DNA of 5,747 nt, from the NCBI GenBank assembly GCA_963922715.1, contig CAWUJT010000115.1, positions 1 through 5,747 on the forward strand. Direction: 5' to 3'. Within the stretch, counting starts at the first letter, position 1. Every line of letters begins with the position of its first letter. The position numbers and the translations under genes are program-made. Source of the DNA: CAWUJT01 sp963922715 (lineage in GTDB: Bacteria; Pseudomonadota; Alphaproteobacteria; Rhodobacterales; Rhodobacteraceae). Below, piece after piece: positions 1-5,747 of this stretch. The notes beneath the pieces were generated by a model, which worked only from the letters and a program-made list of their open reading frames with translations, was not told where the DNA came from and made no database searches.

Positions 1-121
1 TCTGGTTTGAGTCCAGAATTCCAACTTTCCGCATCGCAGCCAATGTCCGTTTTCCCAGAATGCACAGCGCGAAGGCACTTTCAATTTGTGAAGAGTTTCG
101 TTCTAGGTAAGAATGCCGGAA

Positions 122-129
122 AGGGAGGT
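122..129 (+). promoter_or_regulatory. Ribosome binding site of the LysE-type gene
   Basis: AGGGAGGT lies 9 bases before the ATG at 139. It closely matches the anti-Shine-Dalgarno complement and decides the start against the upstream TTG of the same open frame. Confidence 0.7.
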
Positions 130-138
130 TGCCAACCA

Positions 139-768
139 ATGCTAATTGAAACCTGGACATTGTACGTTTTGACTGTTCTGGCGTTGATGAGCACGCCGGG
201 GCCGAGCCAGTTGTTGATGCTCACCAATAGTGGCGTTCACGGGTTCAAGCGTTCGCTCTCGACCGCTGCAGGCGACCTTTCAGCAAACGCCTTGCAAATG
301 CTGGCTGCGGGTTTGGGACTGGCCGCTATCATAGCGGCATCAGCGACAGCCCTTACCGTCATCAAGTGGGTGGGAGTCGCATATCTAATCTGGTTGGGTG
401 TCCGCATGATTCGACGGGCTAAACCGGACGGCACAGAAGAGCCTGCAGAACGAACGAGAGCTTCGTTGCGAACCCTTTGGCTCCAAGGATTCCTAACGTC
501 CGCGGCGAACCCGAAAGCTGTTGTTTTCTTCGCGGCGCTCTTCCCGCAATTCATCACAAGCGAAGCCGCATTCTGGCCGCAGTTCCTGGTATTGTCCGCA
601 ACTTACATCGTCATGGACGGGCTCTTTCTGTCTACCTATGGCCTGAGTTCGAGTTGGATTGTCAAACGGTTCAAGGGCAGCGCACGTGTCTGGATCGAAC
701 GGATCGGTGGTGGTTTCATGATTGGCGCAGCGTTGCTTCTTGGGTCGAAGTCAATCTCGCGCCAATAA
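139..768 (+). CDS. LysE/RhtB-family amino-acid exporter
   Basis: A 209-residue polytopic inner-membrane protein of the LysE/RhtB family, whose members export amino acids or small derivatives using the proton gradient. Visible family marks are the N-terminal STPGPSQLLML stretch (residues 18-28), matching the usual PGP motif after the first membrane segment, the YLIWLGVRMIR block (82-92), and the NPKAVVFFAALFPQF block (124-138) that opens the second half. About six hydrophobic segments can be drawn, roughly at residues 6-27, 42-70, 74-92, 115-136, 148-170 and 186-204, and the length is typical for the family. The frame stays open upstream to a TTG near position 7, but the ATG at 139 is chosen because a strong Shine-Dalgarno site precedes it and homology begins there. 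The upstream 44 codons look non-coding. It converges with the sdh operon, so no functional link is implied. The substrate cannot be told from sequence. Confidence 0.92.
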   Translation: MLIETWTLYVLTVLALMSTPGPSQLLMLTNSGVHGFKRSLSTAAGDLSANALQMLAAGLGLAAIIAASATALTVIKWVGVAYLIWLGVRMIRRAKPDGTEEPAERTRASLRTLWLQGFLTSAANPKAVVFFAALFPQFITSEAAFWPQFLVLSATYIVMDGLFLSTYGLSSSWIVKRFKGSARVWIERIGGGFMIGAALLLGSKSISRQ

Positions 769-775
769 GCAAAAG

Positions 776-789
776 CTGACATTCGTCAG
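776..789 (-). terminator. Weak candidate terminator of the sdh operon
   Basis: On the minus strand, CTGAC-GAAT-GTCAG forms a 5-bp stem with a 4-base loop, followed by CTTTTG. It lies about 80 bases past the sdhB stop, in the gap between convergent genes, where a terminator is expected. The stem is short and the T-run is only four, so this is a weak call. No better hairpin was seen in 769-868, and I saw no clear terminator for the plus-strand LysE gene. Confidence 0.3.
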
Positions 790-868
790 AATACCTACAA
801 CGGCATCTTTATCCGCACAGTTGACCCTCCTGCCATAACCTAAAACGATCATCTAAAACCAAATACCG

Positions 869-1651
869 TTACACCTGCCGTTCCACCATCATTTTCTTTA
901 TCGAGGCGATGGCTTTTGCGGGGTTCAATCCTTTGGGGCAGGTTTTGGTGCAATTCATAATCGTATGGCACCGATAGAGTTTGAACGGATCCTCAAGCTC
1001 ATCAAGCCTTTCCCCTGTGGCTTCATCACGACTGTCGACAATCCAGCGATAGGCATGGAGTAATGCCGCGGGGCCAAGATAGCGGTCACCGTTCCACCAA
1101 TAGCTCGGGCACGCGGTTGAGCACGACGCACACATCACGCATTCATAAAGGCCATCAAGTTTTTTGCGATCCTCAATGGACTGCTTCCATTCTTTCGCTG
1201 GCCGGTTTGTTTTCGTCTCCAACCACGGCATGATCGAGGCATGCTGGGCATAAAAGTGCGTCAGGTCCGGAATGAGGTCCTTCACCACGGGTATATGCGG
1301 CAGCGGATATATTTTCACCACTTTGGTTTTGACCTCATCCATGCCGTAGATACAGGCCAGCGTGTTGATGCCATCGATGTTCATCGCGCAAGAGCCACAG
1401 ATGCCCTCTCGGCAAGAGCGCCGGAAGGTCAGTGTGGGATCAATTTCGTTTTTGATCTTGATCAGCGCGTCCAGGATCATCGGGCCACACGTGGCGAGAT
1501 CCACAAAATAGGTGTCCATCCGGGGATTTTTGTCATCGTCAGGCGACCAGCGGTAAATCCTGAATTCGCGCAAGTCTGTGGCCCCGTCTGGTTTTGGCCA
1601 GGTTTTGCCGATCGTTACTTTGGAATTTTTGGGCAGTGTAAGCTGAACCAT
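869..1651 (-). CDS. sdhB: Succinate dehydrogenase iron-sulfur subunit SdhB
   Basis: The iron-sulfur subunit of complex II carries electrons from the SdhA flavin through three clusters to ubiquinone at the membrane anchor. It is 260 residues against 238 in E. coli, the extra length being N-terminal. The ferredoxin-like N-domain has [2Fe-2S] ligands C80, C85, C88 and C100. The C-domain has C171, C174, C177 and C238 for the [4Fe-4S] cluster and C181, C228 and C234 for the [3Fe-4S] cluster, with the same spacing as E. coli C149/152/155/216 and C159/206/212. W186 and H229 match E. coli quinone-site W164 and H207. It is the last gene of the operon, starting 12 bp after the sulfotransferase-like gene, with a strong AAGGAGG six bases before its ATG. 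No residue that should be present was found missing. Confidence 0.98.
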   Translation of the reverse strand: MVQLTLPKNSKVTIGKTWPKPDGATDLREFRIYRWSPDDDKNPRMDTYFVDLATCGPMILDALIKIKNEIDPTLTFRRSCREGICGSCAMNIDGINTLACIYGMDEVKTKVVKIYPLPHIPVVKDLIPDLTHFYAQHASIMPWLETKTNRPAKEWKQSIEDRKKLDGLYECVMCASCSTACPSYWWNGDRYLGPAALLHAYRWIVDSRDEATGERLDELEDPFKLYRCHTIMNCTKTCPKGLNPAKAIASIKKMMVERQV

Positions 1652-1657
1652 CTCAAT

Positions 1658-1664
1658 CCTCCTT
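1658..1664 (-). promoter_or_regulatory. sdhB ribosome binding site abutting the upstream stop codon
   Basis: AAGGAGG on the minus strand, six bases before the sdhB ATG. Its first base is the last base of the TGA stop (1664-1666) of the preceding sulfotransferase-like gene, so ribosomes ending that gene stop on top of this site. This is the strongest Shine-Dalgarno site in the operon. The layout allows translational coupling but also efficient independent initiation. Confidence 0.75.
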
Positions 1665-2458
1665 CAAGCCACCATGTCGATTTGATCGAGCCAAGCGGTC
1701 GGGTGCTTTTCATATCCCAGCACGACAAGGGCCGCGCCGAATGCTTTTGCGTATTCCTCGGCAATGGCACGCGGCATTTTGCTGCGCCATTGCGCCACAG
1801 ATCCATCGGCAATATGCAATTTTATTCTGTCGGGTCTTTTATCTTCCTCGGACAGGCCTCCAAACAAGCTCCGGCGCAAAAAGATCCGGCGTCCGCGCAT
1901 CGCCTCTATTCGGGACAGGCCCAGCGTCCGTAACGCGCTGAAGAAGCGCCAGCCATGGCGATCACGCATCAGATCCTCATACCGCAGCTCAATGCGGTTT
2001 TTCGCAGAATAATCCCAGCCGAGCATCTGGCGCAGCGTCGTGGCATGTTTTTCATGCATTTCAAACCGCAACTGATCGTGAAAAGGTAACGTCTTGAGAT
2101 GCTCTTGATACGTTTTGCCGCCCAGATCACTGCGCGGTTCATGCAGGAATTCTTCCCCAGCCTCAGGCGCGATACAGTGATACCGCGCCCCGGAAAGAAG
2201 CACATCGCGGGGATCACGGATCACATGCAAAATACGGGCATCTGGCCGCTCTAAGATCGCCTCCGGAAAACGGCTGGACCATTGGGTGAGAAAGATACGC
2301 GGATTTTCTTCGACCAGCTTCGTTGCACGGCGGCCATAAGCGCCATTGATCGGGACGTTCATAACATTCGATAGCCTGTTGAACACCTGGCGCATCCAGA
2401 TTGTGCCAGTTTTGTGGTGTGTCCCGATACACATCACACGGGGGCGGATAAGTTCCAT
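1664..2458 (-). CDS. Sulfotransferase-domain protein inside the sdh operon
   Basis: A 264-residue, probably cytosolic protein of the PAPS-dependent sulfotransferase family, which moves a sulfuryl group from PAPS to an acceptor. Numbered from the ATG at 2458, the 5'-phosphosulfate loop is GTHHKTGTIWM (12-22, lysine K16). The 3'-phosphate motif is RDPRDVLLSG (81-90, with R81 and S89), YEDL is at 160-163, and DGSVAQWR (218-225) replaces the usual C-terminal G-D-W-K region. Length fits a single complete domain. No signal peptide or membrane segment is seen. A TTG at 2470 would add four residues and overlap the sdhA stop by three bases. The ATG leaves an 8-bp gap. Neither start has a clear Shine-Dalgarno site, so translation may depend on ribosomes finishing sdhA. 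The acceptor (sugar, lipid, peptide or small molecule) cannot be named, and its place between sdhA and sdhB is unusual. Confidence 0.88.
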   Translation of the reverse strand: MELIRPRVMCIGTHHKTGTIWMRQVFNRLSNVMNVPINGAYGRRATKLVEENPRIFLTQWSSRFPEAILERPDARILHVIRDPRDVLLSGARYHCIAPEAGEEFLHEPRSDLGGKTYQEHLKTLPFHDQLRFEMHEKHATTLRQMLGWDYSAKNRIELRYEDLMRDRHGWRFFSALRTLGLSRIEAMRGRRIFLRRSLFGGLSEEDKRPDRIKLHIADGSVAQWRSKMPRAIAEEYAKAFGAALVVLGYEKHPTAWLDQIDMVA

Positions 2459-2466
2459 GGGAATGA

Positions 2467-4281
2467 TCAATAGACCCGCGCTTTGGGCGCGATCTTCTTC
2501 AGATCAATGCCGCCCTCATTGTGACTTGTCAACGGATCCAGATGGACGCTTCTGTACCCAAGCTGACCTTTAGAGGCGTTTTCCCCTTGGAACCAGATCA
2601 AGGAATGTTTGCGCCAATTTTCATCGTCACGGTCTGGAAAGTCTTCATGTGCATGGGCGCCGCGGCTTTCTTTACGCGCGGCGGCGGCGGTGATTGTGGC
2701 CACCGCATTTGGCATAAGGTTTGCCAATTCCAGCGTCTCCATCAGATCGGAATTCCAGATCAGCGACGTATCCACCACAGAGACATCTGCCAGTTTGCCC
2801 GCCACCGCTTCCATCTTGGCCTGACCTTCCGCAAGCGTTTTTTCCGTGCGGAACACGGCGGCATCCTCTTGCATGGTCTTTTGCATCTCAAGACGCAGAT
2901 CCGCCGTGGGTACTTGCCCGCGCGTATGACGCAGGCCATCGAAACGCGCCAAAGCCATTTCAACGGAACGGATATTGGGTGTCGGCACGCTGGACGCGGC
3001 ATCAATCACTTGCCCGGCCCGAATAGCCGCCGCGCGTCCAAACACCACCAGATCGATCAGGGAGTTTGAGCCCAACCGATTGGCCCCGTGAACAGAGGCA
3101 CAGCCGGCTTCACCAATCGCCATGAGCCCAGACGACACACGGTCAGGATCATTTGGCGTTGGGGCCAGCACTTCCCCCCAGTAGTTCGTTGGGATACCGC
3201 CCATGTTGTAGTGGACCGTGGGCAGAACTGGAATAGGATCACGGGTCACATCAACACCGGCGAAAATCCGGGCGCTTTCACTGATGCCGGGCAAACGCTC
3301 GGCAAGTGTTTCGGGCGGCAGGTGGTTGAGATGCAGATGGATATGATCACCGTTGCTGCCTACGCCCCGGCCTTCACGGATTTCAAGCGTCATACAGCGC
3401 GACACCACATCGCGGGAGGCCAGGTCTTTGTAGGTGGGCGCATAGCGTTCCATAAACCGCTCACCTTCTGAATTTGTCAGATACCCCCCTTCGCCGCGCG
3501 CACCTTCTGTGATCAGCGTGCCAGAGCCATAGATGCCCGTGGGGTGGAATTGCACAAACTCCATATCTTGAAGGGGCAAGCCCGCGCGGGCCACCATGCC
3601 CCCGCCATCACCCGTGCAGGTGTGGGCAGACGTCGCAGAGAAATAAGCCCTGCCATAGCCGCCGGTGGCCAGAACCACCATTTTGGCCGCAAAAAGATGC
3701 AAGGTGCCATCATCAAGCTTCCAGCACAGCACACCTTGGCACACACCATCCTCTGACATGATCAGGTCGATGGCGAAATATTCAATGTAGAATTCCGCGT
3801 TGTTTTTCAGTGATTGCCCATAAAGCGTGTGCAAAATCGCATGGCCGGTGCGATCGGCGGCGGCACAGGTGCGCTGCACTGGTGGGCCTTCGCCAAACTC
3901 GGTTGTGTGTCCCCCGAACGGGCGTTGATAGATCTTACCTTCCTCGGTGCGGGAGAAGGGCACGCCATAATGCTCAAGCTCATAAACCGCTTTTGGCGCT
4001 TCTCGTGCCAGGTACTCCATCGCATCGGTATCACCTAACCAATCGGACCCTTTGACCGTATCATACATATGCCACTGCCAACTGTCCGGCCCCATATTCC
4101 CCAGCGAGGCCGCAATACCACCTTGGGCAGCCACGGTGTGCGAGCGTGTGGGAAAAACCTTTGTCACACACGCCGTGCGCAAGCCTTGCTCCGCCATGCC
4201 AAGGGTGGCGCGCAAGCCCGACCCGCCCGCACCGATGATCACCACATCGTATTCGTGTGTTTCATACTCGTAAGCGGCCAT
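2467..4281 (-). CDS. sdhA: Succinate dehydrogenase flavoprotein subunit SdhA
   Basis: The catalytic subunit of complex II oxidises succinate to fumarate on the cytoplasmic face of the inner membrane. It is 604 residues against 588 in E. coli. The N-terminal FAD-binding Rossmann motif is GAGGSG (17-22). RSHTVAAQGG (46-55) holds H48, the expected site of covalent FAD attachment. QFHPTGI (244-250, H246), R290 in LASRDVVSR, H357 in HYNMGG and R402 in NRLGSNS match the E. coli active-site residues H242, R286, H354 and R399. The helical C-terminal part contains SRGAHAHEDFPDRDD (539-553) and ends in KARVY. The ATG at 4281 is preceded by GGAGG five bases upstream, and the sdhD stop lies 12 bp before it. 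An SdhE-type flavinylation factor is not in this window. Confidence 0.98.
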   Translation of the reverse strand: MAAYEYETHEYDVVIIGAGGSGLRATLGMAEQGLRTACVTKVFPTRSHTVAAQGGIAASLGNMGPDSWQWHMYDTVKGSDWLGDTDAMEYLAREAPKAVYELEHYGVPFSRTEEGKIYQRPFGGHTTEFGEGPPVQRTCAAADRTGHAILHTLYGQSLKNNAEFYIEYFAIDLIMSEDGVCQGVLCWKLDDGTLHLFAAKMVVLATGGYGRAYFSATSAHTCTGDGGGMVARAGLPLQDMEFVQFHPTGIYGSGTLITEGARGEGGYLTNSEGERFMERYAPTYKDLASRDVVSRCMTLEIREGRGVGSNGDHIHLHLNHLPPETLAERLPGISESARIFAGVDVTRDPIPVLPTVHYNMGGIPTNYWGEVLAPTPNDPDRVSSGLMAIGEAGCASVHGANRLGSNSLIDLVVFGRAAAIRAGQVIDAASSVPTPNIRSVEMALARFDGLRHTRGQVPTADLRLEMQKTMQEDAAVFRTEKTLAEGQAKMEAVAGKLADVSVVDTSLIWNSDLMETLELANLMPNAVATITAAAARKESRGAHAHEDFPDRDDENWRKHSLIWFQGENASKGQLGYRSVHLDPLTSHNEGGIDLKKIAPKARVY

Positions 4282-4293
4282 TCTTTCCTCCGA

Positions 4294-4665
4294 TCATAGT
4301 GCAAGTCGCACTATTGCATATAAGCCCGTAAAGGCGCCCGCGTAACTTAGACAAATCATCGCAATGATGGCGATTTTACGTGCCAGGCCATCGACATAAT
4401 CCTCAATCAACACCTGCACGCCGCCCTTGAAGTGCATAAACCCAATCACGAGCGTCAAAGCGGTCACAATCGCCGGAAAAGGCTTGGAGAAATGAGCCAC
4501 AACCTCGGCATGTGGTGCGCCAATAAATGGCGCAAAAGAGAACACAAAGAGCGGTATAAGCACCAAAAGCCCCACAGATGACACCATCATCGTCCAATGA
4601 TGTTCCGTACCCGTTTTCGCAGCCCCAGAACCAACAGCCCGTTTTCGATCTGTAAGATAGCGCAT
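4294..4665 (-). CDS. sdhD: Succinate dehydrogenase membrane anchor subunit SdhD
   Basis: The small anchor subunit shares heme b and the ubiquinone site with SdhC. It is 123 residues against 115 in E. coli, with three hydrophobic segments at about 24-47, 61-81 and 95-121. H78 in GFMHFKGG is the expected heme ligand, and D89-Y90 follow at the same distance as E. coli H71 and D82-Y83, the latter at the quinone site. The ATG at 4665 is chosen: AAGGGGG lies five bases upstream and it leaves an 11-bp gap after sdhC. A TTG at 4680 in the same frame would overlap the sdhC stop as TTGA and add five residues, but has no ribosome site. Sequence is poorly conserved in this family, so identity rests on the H..D-Y spacing, membrane layout and position. 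Confidence 0.95.
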   Translation of the reverse strand: MRYLTDRKRAVGSGAAKTGTEHHWTMMVSSVGLLVLIPLFVFSFAPFIGAPHAEVVAHFSKPFPAIVTALTLVIGFMHFKGGVQVLIEDYVDGLARKIAIIAMICLSYAGAFTGLYAIVRLAL

Positions 4666-4676
4666 CCCTGCCCCCT

Positions 4677-5060
4677 TCAAACAACCAGAAGCGTTAAAAC
4701 CGACAAAACAACAGAGCCCAGAAGGATCGCAATCCCCAGTTTTTCCGACGTTTCTAAGTCAAGGGCATATCCCATGTCCCAAACCAAATGTCGCAGACCT
4801 GCGAGCAGATGGTACCACAAGGCCCATAGCGATCCCAACATCACCAGTGTGCCCAACCAAGAGGTCAAGATGCCATCCACATAGGCAAAATAGGTGGGAG
4901 AGGTAGCCGCCGCCAACAGCCACCAAACCACAAGAAGCGCCCCAACAATCAGCGCGTTTCCTGTGATCCGCGTCAAAATCGACGTGATCGACGTTAATTG
5001 AGGGCGATACACCTGTAGGTGAGGGCTTAGCGGTCTATTGCCGCGATTTACATCCGCCAT
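4677..5060 (-). CDS. sdhC: Succinate dehydrogenase cytochrome b556 subunit SdhC
   Basis: The large membrane-anchor subunit of complex II supplies one heme b ligand and part of the ubiquinone pocket. It is 127 residues against 129 in E. coli. The N-terminal signature RPLSPHLQVYRPQ (9-21) is typical. S27 and R31 in SILTRITG fall at the same numbers as the E. coli quinone-site residues. H84 in WYHLLAGLRHLVWDMGY is the expected heme ligand, again at the E. coli number, and H91 is also conserved. Three membrane segments are seen at about 30-52, 65-90 and 105-126. It is the first gene of the operon. The ribosome site is modest (AAAGG, seven bases before ATG). A promoter candidate lies about 40 bases upstream of the start. 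Confidence 0.97.
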   Translation of the reverse strand: MADVNRGNRPLSPHLQVYRPQLTSITSILTRITGNALIVGALLVVWWLLAAATSPTYFAYVDGILTSWLGTLVMLGSLWALWYHLLAGLRHLVWDMGYALDLETSEKLGIAILLGSVVLSVLTLLVV

Positions 5061-5098
5061 CCTTGTGCCTTTCTTGTCATTCTACGCTCGTTATGAAA

Positions 5099-5116
5099 GA
5101 CTTATCATCATAAGTC
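5099..5116. promoter_or_regulatory. 18-bp inverted repeat over the sdh -10 box, candidate operator
   Basis: GACTTATGATGATAAGTC (minus strand) has two perfect 7-bp arms, GACTTAT and ATAAGTC, around a 4-base spacer. It contains the predicted -10 box and reaches the likely start of transcription, the classic position for a repressor of a dimeric type. I cannot assign it to a regulator. Fur-family or other iron or redox regulators are a reasonable guess for an iron-rich enzyme, but I do not recognise a known box. Confidence 0.45.
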
Positions 5117-5135
5117 ACGCCCCTTGAGGCGTAAA
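5107..5135 (-). promoter_or_regulatory. Candidate sigma-70-type promoter of the sdh operon
   Basis: On the minus strand, TTTACG (5130-5135, 4 of 6 to TTGACA) is followed after exactly 17 bases by TATGAT (5107-5112, 5 of 6 to TATAAT). Transcription would begin near position 5100, giving a leader of about 40 bases before the sdhC ATG. The spacer carries a small imperfect palindrome (CGCC...GGCG, 5118-5131). No terminator hairpin is seen between the DM13 gene and this site, so some read-through from upstream is possible. Predicted by consensus only. Confidence 0.5.
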
Positions 5136-5170
5136 TATCACATTTGCTCATCAGAAATGAAGTAAATATC
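5131..5170 (-). repeat. Pair of 9-bp direct repeats in the sdh leader
   Basis: GATATTTAC occurs at 5162-5170 and again at 5131-5139 on the minus strand, 31 bp apart (about three helical turns). The downstream copy overlaps the predicted -35 box. Same-face spacing would suit a protein binding in tandem, but two 9-bp AT-rich copies could be chance. Confidence 0.35.
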
Positions 5171-5198
5171 CAAGACACTTTGAGTTAACGCGCACCGA

Positions 5199-5669
5199 TT
5201 ATTTGTATTGTGCTGCGGTGATAAATTCGCTGAAGGCTTCGCACCATATCAAGACAGTATTATATTGCGAGATATCGACCCCTTCTGGAATATCAATCAG
5301 AAAGCCATCAAAGTTTTTGATGTCTCCAATGCGCAGGGCTTGATCTTTGATGTCGAGAAATGCCGCCTCAGTCTCAATAAAGCTGTTGAGAAGATACAGC
5401 TTATAGTCGGGGCCAGGGGACAAGCGCCCGACATGGACAATCTGTTGCTCTGTCAGGCTTATCGTACCCTCGCCCCAATGCAGCAAATCACTGTCTTCGA
5501 GATCGCGTGTAAATTCAGCCGTGTAAACCGCCCCCGAGGCGGTTTGCTCCAGCATCTCCAGTTCTGGACTTTCCGGCGCTGTCAGGATGGGCAGAAAATA
5601 CACGCCAAGGGCAAAGCCTATACCCAAAGCAACCCCGTGGGTTATGGAAAACAAAATAAAGCGTACCAT
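5199..5669 (-). CDS. Membrane-anchored DM13-domain protein
   Basis: A 156-residue protein with one N-terminal hydrophobic segment (about residues 4-28, FILFSITHGVALGIGFALGV), acting as a signal anchor or uncleaved signal peptide, then an exported domain of about 100 residues. That domain matches DM13: HWGEGTISL (64-72), IVHVGRLSPGPDYKLYLL (77-94), RIGDIKNFDGF (113-123) and the ending YNTVLIWCEAFSEFI (136-150). C143 is the near-invariant cysteine of the family. DM13 domains have been proposed to act in electron transfer, but no function has been shown for bacterial proteins of this kind as far as I know. The ATG at 5669 is chosen because GAGAAGG lies seven bases upstream. A GTG at 5711 in the same frame would add 14 polar residues before the signal segment and lacks proper spacing. 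It lies 138 bp upstream of sdhC in the same direction. Confidence 0.85.
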   Translation of the reverse strand: MVRFILFSITHGVALGIGFALGVYFLPILTAPESPELEMLEQTASGAVYTAEFTRDLEDSDLLHWGEGTISLTEQQIVHVGRLSPGPDYKLYLLNSFIETEAAFLDIKDQALRIGDIKNFDGFLIDIPEGVDISQYNTVLIWCEAFSEFITAAQYK

Positions 5670-5676
5670 GTGATAA

Positions 5677-5683
5677 CCTTCTC
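5677..5683 (-). promoter_or_regulatory. Ribosome binding site of the DM13 gene
   Basis: GAGAAGG on the minus strand, seven bases before the ATG at 5669. It decides that start over the upstream in-frame GTG at 5711, and places the hydrophobic signal segment directly at the N-terminus. Confidence 0.6.
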
Positions 5684-5747
5684 TCTCAGAGCTTTCTGTC
5701 GCAACTCTCACCTTGGCAAATACACCGCCGGGGGGCCTGCAAACAAG

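Noticed and set aside
1..17. TCTGG-TTTGAGT-CCAGA, a 5-bp stem with a 7-base loop that looks like a tRNA T-arm cut by the window edge.
   Set aside because: The conserved C of the loop is T, and no CCA or plausible discriminator follows the seven bases after the stem. Nothing upstream is visible, and there is no T-run to make it a terminator. Probably chance, though the edge prevents a firm answer.
86..114. Possible promoter TTGTGA, 16 bases, TAAGAA before the LysE-type gene.
   Set aside because: Only 4 of 6 and 3 of 6 matches, with no other support. Too weak to annotate.
7..138. N-terminal extension of the LysE-type frame from a TTG.
   Set aside because: The strong ribosome site and family homology both place the start at 139. 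The extension is polar, of no recognisable family, and unlike a LysE N-terminus.
1241..1933. Long plus-strand open frame (230 codons) opposite sdhB and the sulfotransferase gene.
   Set aside because: It is antisense to two clear genes and spans their junction. It has no ribosome site of note and no recognisable domain. It is a shadow frame.
2521..3069. Plus-strand open frame (182 codons) opposite sdhA.
   Set aside because: Antisense to a strongly conserved gene and rich in His, Arg and Gly, as expected from reverse reading of coding DNA.
5141..5159. Spaced inverted repeat CATTT...AAATG upstream of the sdh -35 box, considered as a metal-regulator box.
   Set aside because: Five-base arms with a nine-base spacer are expected by chance in AT-rich intergenic DNA, and it does not match a box I can name.
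5670..5711. Longer DM13 start at a GTG (position 5711).
   Set aside because: It would bury the signal segment behind 14 polar residues, and its only Shine-Dalgarno-like bases touch the start codon. The ATG at 5669 has proper spacing.

Overview
This window looks like chromosomal DNA of an alphaproteobacterium, most likely a marine Rhodobacterales (Roseobacter-type) species. This rests on the sdhCDA-x-sdhB gene order, the alphaproteobacterial style of the Sdh proteins, including an SdhB about 20 residues longer at the N-terminus than the E. coli protein, and the moderate base composition. It is an inference from the reader's knowledge of these families, not from a search.

Layout. (1) Positions 139-768, + strand: a LysE/RhtB-family amino-acid exporter with a good Shine-Dalgarno site. 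(2) Positions 769-868: a 100-bp convergent gap with one weak candidate terminator for the minus-strand operon. (3) Positions 869-5060, - strand: a compact succinate dehydrogenase (complex II) operon read in the order sdhC, sdhD, sdhA, sulfotransferase-like gene, sdhB. The gaps are 11, 12, about 9 and 12 bp, so this is almost certainly one transcript. (4) Positions 5061-5198: a 138-bp leader with a plausible sigma-70-type promoter, a perfect 18-bp inverted repeat over the -10 box and a pair of 9-bp direct repeats. (5) Positions 5199-5669, - strand: a small membrane-anchored DM13-domain protein, upstream of sdhC and in the same direction. The last 78 bases hold its ribosome binding site and the window edge.

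How the genes work together. SdhA (FAD) and SdhB (three iron-sulfur clusters) form the soluble catalytic arm, and SdhC/SdhD form the heme b- and quinone-binding membrane anchor. Together they oxidise succinate to fumarate in the TCA cycle and reduce ubiquinone in the inner membrane. All ligand and active-site residues I could check are present, so the complex appears fully functional. The LysE gene is convergent and probably unrelated.

The most unusual point is the complete PAPS-type sulfotransferase gene packed between sdhA and sdhB. Its stop codon sits directly against the sdhB ribosome binding site. The DM13 protein just upstream of sdhC is a second, weaker candidate for a gene linked to respiration. 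I saw no CRISPR array, insertion sequence, complete tRNA or rRNA gene, or defence system.
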